A model generated the notes under the pieces. It made no database searches. It worked only from the letters and a program-made list of their open reading frames with translations, and was not told the DNA's origin. A program made the translations under genes and the position numbers. 57,917 nucleotides of DNA from Limnohabitans sp. Rim8 (lineage in GTDB: Bacteria; Pseudomonadota; Gammaproteobacteria; Burkholderiales; Burkholderiaceae_C): NCBI GenBank assembly GCA_945897465.1, contig CAMDFK010000024.1:1-57917 (forward strand), given 5' to 3'. Shown here piece after piece: positions 26,997 through 36,765 of the stretch (within the stretch, counting starts at the first letter, position 1; each line of letters opens with the position of its first letter).

Positions 26997-27992
26997 ATGA
27001 TTCGGGCCATGCGATTTTCTTCAAAAACGGTGGGCCTGGCTTCGGCGGTCATCACGGTGCTCATCTGGACGGGTTTCATTGTCATTGCGCGGGCCTCGGC
27101 TTCTCGGGGATTGTTGCCGATGGACATTGCGTTGGCCCGCGTTCTGGGGGCCAGTGCTGTCTTGTTGCCTTGGGCTTGGTGGCTGATGAGCCCGGCGCGA
27201 CGGGCCGGTGAAAAAGTGGGCTCGTTGTGGGGCTTGTCGCCCCTGCCTTTGCGCCAGACGGTGCAAACCGGTTTTTTGGGCGGTTTTTTGTACGCCATCC
27301 TGGCCTACACCGGCTTTGTGTACGCCCCCGCCACGCACGCCTCGGTGCTCATGCCCGGCAGCCTGCCTTTGTGGACCACCTTGTTGGCCTGGTTGTTTTT
27401 GCGCGAAAAAGTGGCCACCACCCGGGCTGTGGGGCTGGGTTTCATTGTATTGGGCGATGTGTTGGTGGGTGGTGCGAGCTTGCTCATGGCCTTTGACGGC
27501 GGAGAGGTCTGGAAGGGCGACCTGCTGTTCATGACGGCCGCCCTGTGCTGGGCCAGTTACAGCGTGCTGGTGCGCAGCCAGGGTTTTGACGCGGTGCGCG
27601 CTACCATGGCCATCACCGCATTTGCCTTTGTCTGCTTTGTGCCCTTGTTCGCCTTGTTGGTGGCCTTGCAAATTTTGCCCACGCAGTTGCACCAGGCGCC
27701 TTGGTCCGAGATCCTGTTCCAGGCCGTGTTCCAGGGCGTGGGTTCGGTGGTCATCTCGGGCATCACCTTCACGCAGATGGTGCGCCACTATGGCCCGGTG
27801 CGCTCGACCATGATCACGGCCCTGGTGCCCGGCTTGTCGGCGCTGGGAGCAGTGTGGTTCTTGGGTGAGCCCATGCACTGGAATTTGCTGGCCGGGCTGG
27901 CGCTGGTGACCAGTGGCATTTTGTTCGGCGTGCGGCAGGCCAAAAAACCTGCAGCCGCACCCGCTCCTTTGTCAACCGGGGGTCAGCCGTGA
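26997..27992 (+). CDS. EamA/DMT-family transporter
   Basis: About 331 residues with ten predicted membrane helices in two halves (the EamA repeat), e.g. ASAVITVLIWTGFIVIARASASRG in the first and FMTAALCWASYSVLVRS opening the second. DMT members export metabolites or drugs; no substrate is visible. ATGs at 26997 and 27009 are both possible starts. Its stop overlaps the GTG start of tsaB (GTGA), so it is the first gene of an operon with tsaB, rimI and a UDG-like gene. Confidence 0.85.
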   Translation: MIRAMRFSSKTVGLASAVITVLIWTGFIVIARASASRGLLPMDIALARVLGASAVLLPWAWWLMSPARRAGEKVGSLWGLSPLPLRQTVQTGFLGGFLYAILAYTGFVYAPATHASVLMPGSLPLWTTLLAWLFLREKVATTRAVGLGFIVLGDVLVGGASLLMAFDGGEVWKGDLLFMTAALCWASYSVLVRSQGFDAVRATMAITAFAFVCFVPLFALLVALQILPTQLHQAPWSEILFQAVFQGVGSVVISGITFTQMVRHYGPVRSTMITALVPGLSALGAVWFLGEPMHWNLLAGLALVTSGILFGVRQAKKPAAAPAPLSTGGQP

Positions 27993-28774
27993 GCCCCAGC
28001 CCCGAGCGCCGTTGGTTGGCCTTTGACACCAGCACCGATGTGCTGTTTTTGGCCGTGGCCCGCGGCGAGCAGGTTTGGACCCAAACCCTGCCCGGCGGCG
28101 CACAAGCCTCCAGTGGTTTGATTCCGGCGGTGCTGGCGCTGCTGGCCGAAGCCGACATGCCGCTGGCTTCGCTCGATGCCATCGTGTTTGGCCGGGGGCC
28201 GGGTTCGTTCACGGGCTTGCGCACCGCATGCGCCGTGGCGCAAGGCCTGGCCTTTGGGGCCGATGTGCCGGTCTTGCCCGTCGACACCTTGCTGGCCGTG
28301 GCCGAAGAGGCCCGTTGGTCGCAAGTGCAGGCCAGTGCCATCGCAACCGATGCCCCGTTCACCGTGCTGGCGCTGTTGGATGCCCGCATGGACGAGGTTT
28401 ACAGCGCCACTTATCGATGGGAGGGTGTGCCCGGGTCAAGCCACGGGCGTTGGCAAGAAGCCGCGCCCTTGCAGGTGGGTGCGCCCGAAAAATTGCAAAT
28501 GCCCGACAACCCCATGGTGCTGCTGGCGGGCAACGCCTTTGCCGCGTATGGCGAGCGCCTGCCCCTTGTGGCCCCCAGTGGCTTGCGCTGTGAGGCGCTG
28601 CCCACCGCCGCCGCTTTGCTGCGCTTGGCCCCGGACTTGTGGGCACAAGGCCTGGCCGTGCCAGCCGAGCAGGCCATGCCGCTCTACATCCGCGACAAGG
28701 TGGCCAACACCACCGCCGAGCGCGAGGCCATGAAGGCCCAGACCGCCTTGGACAAGGCCGCTGCCCAGCCATGA
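27989..28774 (+). CDS. tsaB: tRNA threonylcarbamoyladenosine biosynthesis protein TsaB
   Basis: A 261-residue ASKHA-fold partner of TsaD in the t6A37 tRNA modification. LAFDTSTDVLFLAV is the opening, ALDAIVFGRGPGSFTGLR the phosphate loop and DARMDEVYSATY the conserved block. GTG start on the GTGA overlap with the transporter; its stop overlaps the rimI ATG. Together with tsaC at 22729 this window holds two of the t6A genes. Confidence 0.94.
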   Translation: MSPSPERRWLAFDTSTDVLFLAVARGEQVWTQTLPGGAQASSGLIPAVLALLAEADMPLASLDAIVFGRGPGSFTGLRTACAVAQGLAFGADVPVLPVDTLLAVAEEARWSQVQASAIATDAPFTVLALLDARMDEVYSATYRWEGVPGSSHGRWQEAAPLQVGAPEKLQMPDNPMVLLAGNAFAAYGERLPLVAPSGLRCEALPTAAALLRLAPDLWAQGLAVPAEQAMPLYIRDKVANTTAEREAMKAQTALDKAAAQP

Positions 28775-29280
28775 GTCTGTCCATGAATCCTGCTTCATCT
28801 GCCGAAGGCACCCAGCTTTCAGAGGCCACGCGCAACCGAGTCACGCTGGCCCCCATGTCGCAGGACGATCTGGACGCGGTCATCGCCATCGAGCAAACCG
28901 CCTACAGCCACCCTTGGACGCGGGGCAATTTCCGTGACTCGCTCAACCCCTTGTTCATGGCCCAATGCCTGTGGCTAGACGGCGAATTGCTGGGCTATTT
29001 TTTGGCCATGCATGGGGTCGAAGAAATGCATTTGCTCAACATCACCGTCGCCCCCGATCGGCAAGGCCAAGGCTGGGGGCGCATGATGCTGGACGCTTTG
29101 TCGCTCATGTCACGCCATGCTGGAGCGCAATGGCTGTGGCTGGAGGTGCGCCAAAGCAATCTGCGGGCCCTGAAGGTCTACGAACGCTATGGCTTCAAGC
29201 AGGTCAGCATCCGCAAGGATTACTATCCCGCAGGCCGCCTGCAGCGAGAACATGCGGTGGTGATGAGTTTGAAACTGTGA
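28771..29280 (+). CDS. rimI: Ribosomal protein alanine N-acetyltransferase RimI (GNAT)
   Basis: A 169-residue GNAT acetyltransferase that acetylates the N-terminus of ribosomal protein S18. Motif A, LLNITVAPDRQGQGWGRMML, carries the acetyl-CoA loop; LEVRQSNLRALKVYERYGFKQV and RKDYYPAGRLQREHAVVMSL are the RimI-specific end. ATGA overlap with tsaB; an ATG at 28783 is possible. The tsaB-rimI pair is a common proteobacterial arrangement. Confidence 0.94.
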   Translation: MSLSMNPASSAEGTQLSEATRNRVTLAPMSQDDLDAVIAIEQTAYSHPWTRGNFRDSLNPLFMAQCLWLDGELLGYFLAMHGVEEMHLLNITVAPDRQGQGWGRMMLDALSLMSRHAGAQWLWLEVRQSNLRALKVYERYGFKQVSIRKDYYPAGRLQREHAVVMSLKL

Positions 29281-30155
29281 GCCTGAACATGAGCGCCTCC
29301 ACCCGATTCGACCTGGACGACCGCCAACGCGCCATGCTGGCCGAGATGGGTGTGCGCGTGTGGTGGCCGCCGCAAAGCGATGCCGCGCCCCAAGCTGTGG
29401 CTGAAGTTGTACCGGCCAGGGCCACAGAGGTCGTGGCGTCAGCCTCCCGTTCAGCAAGGCCTGAGCCTTTGGCGCTCGCACCCGCCCCGGTGCAGGCCAA
29501 GGGCCCCGTGTTTTTGCCTTTGCCCGAAGGCTTGTCCAGCATGGGCTGGGCCGAGCTGCAAACGGCTGTGCAAGCCTGTCGGTCCTGCGCTCTGGGCGCT
29601 GCACGTCAAACCCCCATTTTGGGTTCGGGCCAGGGCACCGCCCCATGGATGGTGGTGGGTGACTTGCCTTCGGACGACGATGAGGCGCAAGGCCAGCCCT
29701 TCACCGGGCCGGAAGGCGTGTTGCTGGACAACATGCTCAAAGCCGTGGGCGTGCGCCGCCAGGGCTCATCCACCAGCACCGATGCCAACGCCGATGCCAA
29801 CGCCAACGCGGATGCTAGTGCCGAATTGCCCGTGGCCTGCCTGACCCACGCCGTCAAATGCCGCCCCCAAAACGGGCGCAACCCCGAAAAGTCGGAGTTG
29901 GCCACGTGTGCGGCGTATTTGTCGCGCCAAGTCACCTTGGTGCAGCCCCGGGTGATTTTGGCCATGGGCCGTTTTGCCATCCAGAGCCTGCTGGGCAGCA
30001 CCGAGCCCATGGGCAAACTGCGCGGCCGTTTGCATGACTTTCAGGGCGTGCCGGTGGTGGTCACCTACCCCCCGTCGAGCCTGTTGCGCAACCCGGCCGA
30101 CAAGGCCAAGGCCTGGGCCGATCTGGTCTTGGCCCTGTCGGTGACCCAAGGCTGA
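29277..30155 (+). CDS. Uracil-DNA glycosylase family protein (type 4-like Fe-S UDG) with altered motif 2
   Basis: About 292 residues from a GTG overlapping the rimI stop (GTGA; ATG at 29289 also possible). An unstructured Ala/Pro-rich N-terminus (to about 85) precedes a type 4 UDG fold: ACRSC, AVKCRPQNGRNPEKSE and ATCAAYL give the four Cys that hold the 4Fe-4S cluster, and VVGDLPSDDDEAQGQPFTGPEGVLLD is motif 1. Motif 2 reads TYPPSSLLR where the family has a His (TYHPxxLLR). An Asn-Ala-Asp low-complexity insert (TDANADANANADAS, about 166-180) lies between. Uracil removal from DNA is therefore uncertain; the fold call is strong. Confidence 0.85.
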   Translation: MSLNMSASTRFDLDDRQRAMLAEMGVRVWWPPQSDAAPQAVAEVVPARATEVVASASRSARPEPLALAPAPVQAKGPVFLPLPEGLSSMGWAELQTAVQACRSCALGAARQTPILGSGQGTAPWMVVGDLPSDDDEAQGQPFTGPEGVLLDNMLKAVGVRRQGSSTSTDANADANANADASAELPVACLTHAVKCRPQNGRNPEKSELATCAAYLSRQVTLVQPRVILAMGRFAIQSLLGSTEPMGKLRGRLHDFQGVPVVVTYPPSSLLRNPADKAKAWADLVLALSVTQG

Positions 30156-30206
30156 CAACCGCTAAAATCCCGGGTTTACCAGAATACTTTCCCGGAGTTG
30201 CCCCAC

Positions 30207-32258
30207 ATGGCCAATCAAGCACAAATGGCGAACGCCATCCGCGCCCTCGCAATGGACGCTGTTCAACAAGCCAACTCCGGTCACCCCGGCGCCCCCATGG
30301 GCATGGCCGACATGGCCGTGGCACTGTGGGGCGATCACCTGCAACACAACCCTAAAAACCCGCATTGGGCCAACCGCGACCGCTTTGTGCTGTCCAACGG
30401 CCACGGCTCGATGCTGATCTATTCGGTGCTGCACCTGACCGGCTACAAACTGCCGATTGATGAGCTGAAGAACTTCCGCCAGCTCCACAGCAAAACCGCT
30501 GGCCACCCCGAAGTGGGCGTGACCCCCGGTGTGGAAACCACCACCGGCCCGCTTGGTCAGGGCATCACCAACGCCGTGGGCATGGCGCTGGCCGAAAAAA
30601 TGCTGGCCGCCGAGTTCAACCAGCCTGGCCACGCCATCGTCAACCACCATACCTACGTGTTCCTGGGTGACGGCTGCTTGATGGAAGGCATCAGCCACGA
30701 AGCCGTGGCCCTGGCCGGTGCTTGGAAGCTGAACAAACTGATTGCTCTCTACGACGACAACGGCATCTCCATCGACGGCCAAGTGGCCCCTTGGTTCATC
30801 GACAACACGCCCCAGCGCTTTGCCGCTTGCGGCTGGAACGTGATCGACGCCGTGGATGGCCACGACGCCGCCGCCGTGTCCGCCGCGATTGCTAGCGCCA
30901 AGCACAGCGCCGACAAGCCTACGTTGATCGTCTGCAAAACTGCCATCGGCAAGGGCTCGCCCAACCGTGCAGGCACCTCCAAAGCCCACGGCGAGCCTTT
31001 GGGCGCTGAAGAAATCAAGCTCACCCGCGAAGCCCTGGGCTGGACGGCTGAGCCCTTCAAGATCCCCAAAGAGGTCTATGCCGACTGGGATGCCAAAGCC
31101 GCAGGCAAAGCCCGCGAAGCCGCTTGGAACACCGCTTTTGCCGCTTACAAAACTGCTTTCCCCGCACAAGCCAAAGAGTTTGTGCGCCGCATGAAGGGCG
31201 ACTTGCCCAAGAACTTCAACCAAGTGGCGTTTGACGCCGTGGTCGCCGCCCACACCAAGGGCGAAACCGTGGCCAGCCGCAAGGCCAGCCAGCTGGCCCT
31301 CGAAGCCTTCACCGCCGCTCTGCCCGAAATGCTGGGCGGCTCGGCCGACCTCACGGGCTCTAACCTGACCAACACCAAGAGCACCCCCGCTTTCCGCGTG
31401 GACCTGGCGGGTGACGTGGTCAAGACAGCTGACGGATCGGCTACCGAAGGGGCCTCCCGTATTGGCCGCCACATCAACTATGGCGTGCGCGAATTCGGCA
31501 TGGCCGCCATCATGAACGGTGTGGCCCTGCACGGCGGCTACATCCCCTACGGCGGCACTTTCCTGACTTTCAGCGACTACTCGCGCAACGCCATCCGCAT
31601 GGCCGCGCTCATGAAGCAGCGCGTGATCCACGTGTTCACCCACGACTCCATCGGCCTCGGCGAAGACGGCCCGACCCACCAGTCGATTGAGCATGCCGCC
31701 AGCCTGCGCCTGATCCCCGGTCTGGACGTGTGGCGTCCTGCCGACACGGCCGAAACCACCGTGGCCTGGGCCGTGGCCCTGCAAAACGCCCACCGTCCAT
31801 CGGCCCTGTTGCTCAGCCGTCAAAACCTGGCTTACTCACCCAAGAGCGATCTGGGCGACATCAGCCGTGGCGCGTATGTGCTGTCCGAGCCAGAAAACGT
31901 TGGCATCAAGAAGACCCACGGCGTGATCATCGCCACCGGCTCCGAAGTGCAACTGGCCCTGGCCACACAAAAGCTGCTGGCCGAACGCAAAATTGGTGTG
32001 CGCGTGGTCTCCATGCCCAGCACCAACGTGTTCGACCGCCAAGACACCGAGTACAAACAAAGCGTGTTGCCCAAAGGCCTGCCCCGCGTGGCGGTCGAGA
32101 TGGGCTCCACCGACGGCTGGTGGAAATACGGCTGCGCCGCCGTGGTCGGCATCGACACCTACGGCGAGTCGGCCCCAGCACCGGTCTTGTTCAAACACTT
32201 TGGATTCACCGCCGAGAACGTGGCCGACACCGTCCACGCCGCCCTGCTCAAGGCCTGA
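30207..32258 (+). CDS. tkt: Transketolase
   Basis: Thiamine-diphosphate enzyme that transfers two-carbon units between sugar phosphates in the pentose phosphate pathway and Calvin cycle. The 683-residue protein has [33 protein letters not shown], the ThDP signature [16 protein letters not shown] with [26 protein letters not shown] and a C-terminal domain from about 545. GGAG 9 bases before the ATG at 30207 supports this start. The gap gene follows 178 bases later on the same strand. Confidence 0.97.
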   Translation: MANQAQMANAIRALAMDAVQQANSGHPGAPMGMADMAVALWGDHLQHNPKNPHWANRDRFVLSNGHGSMLIYSVLHLTGYKLPIDELKNFRQLHSKTAGHPEVGVTPGVETTTGPLGQGITNAVGMALAEKMLAAEFNQPGHAIVNHHTYVFLGDGCLMEGISHEAVALAGAWKLNKLIALYDDNGISIDGQVAPWFIDNTPQRFAACGWNVIDAVDGHDAAAVSAAIASAKHSADKPTLIVCKTAIGKGSPNRAGTSKAHGEPLGAEEIKLTREALGWTAEPFKIPKEVYADWDAKAAGKAREAAWNTAFAAYKTAFPAQAKEFVRRMKGDLPKNFNQVAFDAVVAAHTKGETVASRKASQLALEAFTAALPEMLGGSADLTGSNLTNTKSTPAFRVDLAGDVVKTADGSATEGASRIGRHINYGVREFGMAAIMNGVALHGGYIPYGGTFLTFSDYSRNAIRMAALMKQRVIHVFTHDSIGLGEDGPTHQSIEHAASLRLIPGLDVWRPADTAETTVAWAVALQNAHRPSALLLSRQNLAYSPKSDLGDISRGAYVLSEPENVGIKKTHGVIIATGSEVQLALATQKLLAERKIGVRVVSMPSTNVFDRQDTEYKQSVLPKGLPRVAVEMGSTDGWWKYGCAAVVGIDTYGESAPAPVLFKHFGFTAENVADTVHAALLKA

Positions 32259-32391
32259 TCGAAGCCTGCGCCGCACCTTGTGGGGTGCAGCGCAGCACGA
32301 CAGCCATTGACCGGTCGAACCCCTTCAGCGCCCACCAGGCGCTGAGCTCACGTTCAGGGATCAGGATTCTGCAAATGACTTGGTTTCAAAT

Positions 32392-32415
32392 CCGGTTACG
32401 TAACGGTTTAGTAAC
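32392..32415. promoter_or_regulatory. GTTAC/GTAAC cluster upstream of gap
   Basis: A perfect 10-base palindrome GTTACGTAAC at 32395-32404 (in CCGGTTACGTAACGG) and a further GTAAC at 32411-32415 lie 22-42 bases before the start of gap. Candidate operator; matches the elements before pgk, pyk and fba. Confidence 0.4.
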
Positions 32416-32436
32416 TTATCTCCCGAGGCTCTCACC

Positions 32437-33444
32437 ATGACCATCAAGTTGGGTATCAACGGATTCGGCCGCATCGGCCGTCTGGCCCTTCGCGCCGCCC
32501 TCAAACACGGCTACGACGACATCCAAATCGTCGGCATCAACGATCCCAAACCGTCGGATTACCTGGCCTACATGCTCAAGTACGACAGTGTGCACGGCCG
32601 CTTTGATGGCACCGTGGACTTCACCGACGACACCCTGATCGTCAACGGCAAAAAAATCAAACTCTCGCACGAGCGCGACGCGCACAACCTGCGCTGGGGC
32701 GAGATGGGTGTGCACACCGTGCTCGAATGTACCGGTCACTACCTGACCGAGCCCACCAGCCAAATGCATCTGGCCGCAGGTGCCAAAAAGGTCGTGATTT
32801 CGGCACCCTCCAAAGACAGCATCCCCATGTTCGTCTATGGCGTGAACCACAAGAAGTACGCGGGCGAAGCCATCATCTCCAACGCCTCATGCACCACCAA
32901 CTGCTTGGCCCCCGTGGTCAAGGTCTTGAACGACAAATGGGGCATCCATCGCGGCCTGATGACCACGGTGCACGCGGCGACTGCCAGCCAAATGACGGTG
33001 GACGGATCGTCGCGCAAAGACTGGCGCGGCGGCCGAGGCATCCTCGAAAACATCATCCCCAGCAGCACGGGCGCAGCCAAGGCCGTGGGCGTGGTGATCC
33101 CCGAGATCAAGGGCAAGATCACTGGCATGGCTTTCCGCGTGCCCACGTCGGATGTGTCGGTGATTGACTTGACTGTGGAGCTGAACAGCGACGCCAGCTA
33201 CGCCGAAATCTGCGCCGAAATGAAAGCGCAAAGCGAAGGCGCCCTGAAAGGCATCTTGGGCTACACCGACGAGAAAGTCGTCTCCACCGACTTCCGCGGC
33301 GAGTCCTGCGCCAGTGTGTTCGACGCGACTGCCGGTATTGCCCTGGACAAGAGCTTCGTCAAGATCGTCGCCTGGTACGACAACGAATGGGGCTACGCCA
33401 AGCAGTGTCTGGAGATGGTGCGGGTGGTGGCCAAGAAGAAGTGA
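32437..33444 (+). CDS. gap: Glyceraldehyde-3-phosphate dehydrogenase, type I (first paralogue)
   Basis: Oxidises glyceraldehyde 3-phosphate to 1,3-bisphosphoglycerate with NAD(P). The 335-residue protein has [16 protein letters not shown] (nucleotide fold), [10 protein letters not shown], the active-site [15 protein letters not shown] (Cys near 153), [26 protein letters not shown] and [12 protein letters not shown] second type I gap lies at 41110. This one sits downstream of tkt as in Calvin-cycle/pentose-phosphate clusters. A large inverted repeat and a terminator follow. Confidence 0.96.
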   Translation: MTIKLGINGFGRIGRLALRAALKHGYDDIQIVGINDPKPSDYLAYMLKYDSVHGRFDGTVDFTDDTLIVNGKKIKLSHERDAHNLRWGEMGVHTVLECTGHYLTEPTSQMHLAAGAKKVVISAPSKDSIPMFVYGVNHKKYAGEAIISNASCTTNCLAPVVKVLNDKWGIHRGLMTTVHAATASQMTVDGSSRKDWRGGRGILENIIPSSTGAAKAVGVVIPEIKGKITGMAFRVPTSDVSVIDLTVELNSDASYAEICAEMKAQSEGALKGILGYTDEKVVSTDFRGESCASVFDATAGIALDKSFVKIVAWYDNEWGYAKQCLEMVRVVAKKK

Positions 33445-33478
33445 GCTGCCTCAAATGGGGCGTCAGGTGCCTGCGGCA

Positions 33479-33560
33479 GACGCAGATGCCAATGCCCCGC
33501 CAGGGCTCAGAGGCGCTTCGCTTTGCCACATCGCCCCGTCGGGGCACCGGCATCTGCGTC
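33479..33560. repeat. Long inverted repeat after gap
   Basis: GACGCAGATGCCAATGCCCC at 33479 pairs with GGGGCACCGGCATCTGCGTC at 33541-33560 over 21 bases with two mismatches; the 40-base centre contains GCGCTTCGCTTTGCCAC. It can form a large hairpin but has no T-run of its own. Confidence 0.75.
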
Positions 33561-33575
33561 ATGATGGTCTTACTG

Positions 33576-33597
33576 AAAGCGCCTTCTGGCGCTTTTT
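33576..33597. terminator. Rho-independent terminator of gap
   Basis: AAAGCGCC, loop TTCT, GGCGCTTTTTT; it lies between gap and the convergent GMC gene and can serve both. Confidence 0.85.
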
Positions 33598-35190
33598 TCA
33601 TGGGTGATGGCTACGTATCCAATCCGCCGCCTTCTCCGCAATCATGATCGTTGGCGCATTGGTGTTGCCGCTCACGATGCGCGGCATGACCGACGCGTCA
33701 ACCACGCGCAGGCCCGGCACGCCGTGCACACGCAGCTGCGCGTCCACCACCGCCATCTTGTCTTGGCCCATGCGGCAGGTACCCACCGGGTGGTACACCG
33801 TGTCGGCGTTCTGGCGTATCCAGTGGTCGAGTTGTTCGTCGGTGCGCGCATCGGCGGATGCTGCCCACTCTTTGCCATACGCGGCCAATGCGGGCTGGGC
33901 CATAATTTTTTGGGCTTGTCGAACCCCGTCGCGCAAGCGCTGCAGGTCACGCGGGTCGCTCAAAAATTGCGGGTCAATCAGCGGGGCGCTGTTGGGGTTG
34001 CGGTCGGCCAATTGCACATGGCCCCGGCTGTCGGGTTGCAGCAAACACACATGCAATGAGTAGCCATGCCCCAGCGTCAGCTGGCGGCCGTGGTCCACCA
34101 GTTTGGCCACCACAAAATGCAGCTGAATGTCCGGGTGCGCTTCCTCGGGTCGACTTTTGTAAAACGCACCACCCTCGGCAAAGTTGGTCGTCAGGGGCCC
34201 TTTTCGGTGCTGCCGCCATTCCCAGATGGCCTGCAAGGTGTGCCATATGCCTTTGGGTGACACACCGATCAAATCGGTGTGCCCCGGCGCATCGGCCACC
34301 AGCACGGCGTCGGGGTGATCGTGCAGGTTCTCGCCCACGCCCGGCAGGTCGCGCAGCACCTCGATACCAAGACTTTGCAAATGCGCAGCAGGCCCAATGC
34401 CTGAGCGCATGAGGATGGCGGGCGACTGGAAAGCACCCGCACTCAAAATGATTTCGCGCCGGGCAGTCACGGTCTGTGCCTTGCCACCCTGAACGGTGTG
34501 CACCTGCCGGGCCACGCCATCCACCAAGCCAATGCGGTCCACCGTCACGCCGGTCATGACGTGCAAATTGGGGCGATCACGATTGGGCGTGAGGTAGGCC
34601 TTGGCCGCGCTGAACCGTTCGCCCCCCTTTTGCGTGACTTGGTACAAGCCCACGCCTTCTTGGGTGGGGCCGTTGAAGTCGGTGGTGAGGGGCAAGCCCG
34701 CTTGCATGCCCGCCTCGACAAAGCGTTTGGAAAACACATTGGGGCTTTGCAAATCGGCCACGTTTAAGGGGCCGTTTTGGGCATGCCACTCGTTGTGAAT
34801 GCGCTCGTTGTGTTCGGCCTTGAGAAAGTAGGGAAACACCTCGGCCCACGACCAACCTGCACAACCCATCTGGGCCCAGGTGTCGTAATCCACCGCTTGT
34901 CCACGGATGTAGGCCATGGCGTTGGTTGAGCTGGATCCGCCCAAGGTGCGGCCACGCGGTTGGAACCCGATGCGACCGTTCAAGCCAGGCTGCGGCACGG
35001 TGTTCAGGCCTTGCGAAACGATTTCGGTGCGGGCCATGAGCGCGATGCCCGCGGGGCAATGGATCAAGGCGCTGGTGTCGGGCGGCCCGGCCTCGATCAG
35101 GACCACATGCACAGCGGGGTCTTCGCTCAGGCGGCTGGCCAGCACACAACCGGCCGAGCCGCCGCCCACGATCACGTAGTCAAATTCCAT
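33598..35190 (-). CDS. GMC-family FAD alcohol/choline dehydrogenase
   Basis: A 530-residue flavoprotein. [21 protein letters not shown] is the FAD Rossmann motif, [20 protein letters not shown] the GMC signature 1, [20 protein letters not shown] signature 2, and [12 protein letters not shown] carries the catalytic His; the second active-site segment is [19 protein letters not shown]. It is a BetA/AlkJ-type member that oxidises primary alcohols and passes electrons to quinone or oxygen. Divergent from the AlkB-like hydroxylase, so oxidation of an alkane-derived alcohol is a reasonable guess. The C-terminus reaches the gap terminator. Confidence 0.9.
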   Translation of the reverse strand: MEFDYVIVGGGSAGCVLASRLSEDPAVHVVLIEAGPPDTSALIHCPAGIALMARTEIVSQGLNTVPQPGLNGRIGFQPRGRTLGGSSSTNAMAYIRGQAVDYDTWAQMGCAGWSWAEVFPYFLKAEHNERIHNEWHAQNGPLNVADLQSPNVFSKRFVEAGMQAGLPLTTDFNGPTQEGVGLYQVTQKGGERFSAAKAYLTPNRDRPNLHVMTGVTVDRIGLVDGVARQVHTVQGGKAQTVTARREIILSAGAFQSPAILMRSGIGPAAHLQSLGIEVLRDLPGVGENLHDHPDAVLVADAPGHTDLIGVSPKGIWHTLQAIWEWRQHRKGPLTTNFAEGGAFYKSRPEEAHPDIQLHFVVAKLVDHGRQLTLGHGYSLHVCLLQPDSRGHVQLADRNPNSAPLIDPQFLSDPRDLQRLRDGVRQAQKIMAQPALAAYGKEWAASADARTDEQLDHWIRQNADTVYHPVGTCRMGQDKMAVVDAQLRVHGVPGLRVVDASVMPRIVSGNTNAPTIMIAEKAADWIRSHHP

Positions 35191-35288
35191 GTGTCCCCCG
35201 ATAAAAGCTGAGTGATCCCAATATAAGGGTTAGGACGGTGTGCGCTCAAGCCACCCATCATTCACAATGATTCCAAAGGAGTTTGGAC

Positions 35289-35345
35289 ATGGCGCATGGC
35301 TTCGGTGCGGTGATTTTGGGGCCTTGTTTGCAGGTGTGCAGATGA
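35289..35345 (+). CDS. 18-codon leader peptide overlapping the AlkB-like start
   Basis: AAAGGAG at 35275-35281, 7 bases before an ATG, is the best ribosome site in the intergenic region. It opens a frame encoding MAHGFGAVILGPCLQVCR and ends in TGA at 35343-35345. That TGA overlaps the ATG of the hydroxylase (ATGA). The frame is not that of the hydroxylase. Translational coupling or attenuation is the likely purpose; expression of the peptide is unproven. Confidence 0.55.
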   Translation: MAHGFGAVILGPCLQVCR

Positions 35346-36493
35346 GCACACCTGCGCTCGCGCACGAACTGCCTTGGCAAGACAAGCGGTGGTGGTGGCT
35401 GCTCAGCCCCGCCATCCCATGGATCTTCACCGCCTCGATGTGGACCGCCGTCTGTACGGGGGTGTGGTGGTGCATGCTGCTGGCCCCGCTCATCATCCAT
35501 GTCTTGTTGCCCCTGCTCGACCGGGTGTTTGGCGAAGACTTCAGCAACCCGCCCGAATCGGCCGTGGCGCAACTCGACGGAGATTTTTTTTACCGCGCCT
35601 TGGTGTGGGCCTATGTGCCCGTGCAACTGATCGGCACAGTCCTGGGGGCTTGGATGGCGGTCACGCAGCCGCTGCCCTGGATGGGCTATGCCGCTTTGGT
35701 GTTCACGGTGGGCGCCATCAACGGCGTGGGCATCGGCACCGCGCATGAGCTGGGCCACAAAAAAGAAAACCTGGACCGCTGGCTGTCCAAAATCGCCTTG
35801 GCCCCCAGTGCATACGGACACTTTTTTGTGGAGCACAACCGGGGCCACCATAAACGTGTGGCCACCCCGGAAGACCCGGCCAGCGCCCGCATGGGGGAGA
35901 GCTTTTGGGCCTTCTTGCCACGCTCGGTGTGGGGCAGTTTGCAGTCAGCCTGGGCGCTGGAGCAAGATCGCTTGAACAATCAAGGCCAGAGCGTGTGGCA
36001 CCCGCAAAACCACAACCTGCAAGCTTGGGCCCTGACGCTGCTCTTGTTTGGCGCGCTGTGTGGCTGGCTGGGCTGGATGGCGCTGCCGTTTTTGTTGTTG
36101 CAGGCGGTGTACGCCATCTCCATGCTGGAGGTGGTCAACTATGTCGAGCATTACGGTCTGTTGAGACAGCGAGACGCGTCGGGCCGCTACGTGCGTTGCG
36201 AGCCTGAGCACTCTTGGAACAGCAACCATTTGGTGGAAAATCTGTTGCTCTACCAACTGCAAAGGCATTCGGACCACCACGCCCACCCCAGCCGCCGCTA
36301 CCAGGCGCTGCGGCATTTTGAGAGCGCACCACAACTGCCCGCAGGCTACGCCACCATGATCACGGTGGCTTATCTGCCGCCACTGTGGTTCGGGTGGATG
36401 GACCGCCGTGTGATGGCCCACTATGGCGGGGACCTGGGCTTGGTGAATGTGCAAGCGTCGGCCCGGCGTCGACTCATGCAACGCTGGGGCTGA
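35342..36493 (+). CDS. alkB: AlkB-like alkane 1-monooxygenase (membrane di-iron)
   Basis: A 383-residue membrane enzyme hydroxylating the end carbon of alkanes or fatty substrates. Hydrophobic helices fill residues 20-125. His motifs: HELGHK (about 135), EHNRGHHK (about 163), NYVEHYGLLRQ (about 264, the AlkB HYG motif) and LQRHSDHHAHPSRRYQALR (about 306). The start at 35342 (ATGA overlap with the leader) gives the family N-terminus; the in-frame extension upstream has none. AlkB needs rubredoxin and its reductase, not found nearby. GMC dehydrogenase is divergent. It could also be a related fatty-acid or xylene-type hydroxylase. Confidence 0.85.
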   Translation: MSTPALAHELPWQDKRWWWLLSPAIPWIFTASMWTAVCTGVWWCMLLAPLIIHVLLPLLDRVFGEDFSNPPESAVAQLDGDFFYRALVWAYVPVQLIGTVLGAWMAVTQPLPWMGYAALVFTVGAINGVGIGTAHELGHKKENLDRWLSKIALAPSAYGHFFVEHNRGHHKRVATPEDPASARMGESFWAFLPRSVWGSLQSAWALEQDRLNNQGQSVWHPQNHNLQAWALTLLLFGALCGWLGWMALPFLLLQAVYAISMLEVVNYVEHYGLLRQRDASGRYVRCEPEHSWNSNHLVENLLLYQLQRHSDHHAHPSRRYQALRHFESAPQLPAGYATMITVAYLPPLWFGWMDRRVMAHYGGDLGLVNVQASARRRLMQRWG

Positions 36494-36765
36494 ACCTGTC
36501 GTTCGTGTTGGAGCCAGCCCTCTGGTCTGTCCAAAAGCCAACTCTGCCTCAGTATTTCCGCTCTTGCGGTCGGAATATGTGTCGATCATGGGTCCGGAAT
36601 TTGCAAAGTCATGGCACAACACAGCGGTTCCATGTGTTGGTCACTGAACTGTTTTTATCGGGTCAAAGCTGTGCGACTCAAGCAGACGGACAGGTGACAG
36701 GAAGTCGGAATGAATGCCACGACAATTCCTTGACTTGATTTGGTCACACCAAAGGATGAAAACGG

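Noticed and set aside
30162-31823. 553-codon open frame on the minus strand over tkt
   Set aside because: It mirrors transketolase and has no motif or start signal; a codon-bias shadow.
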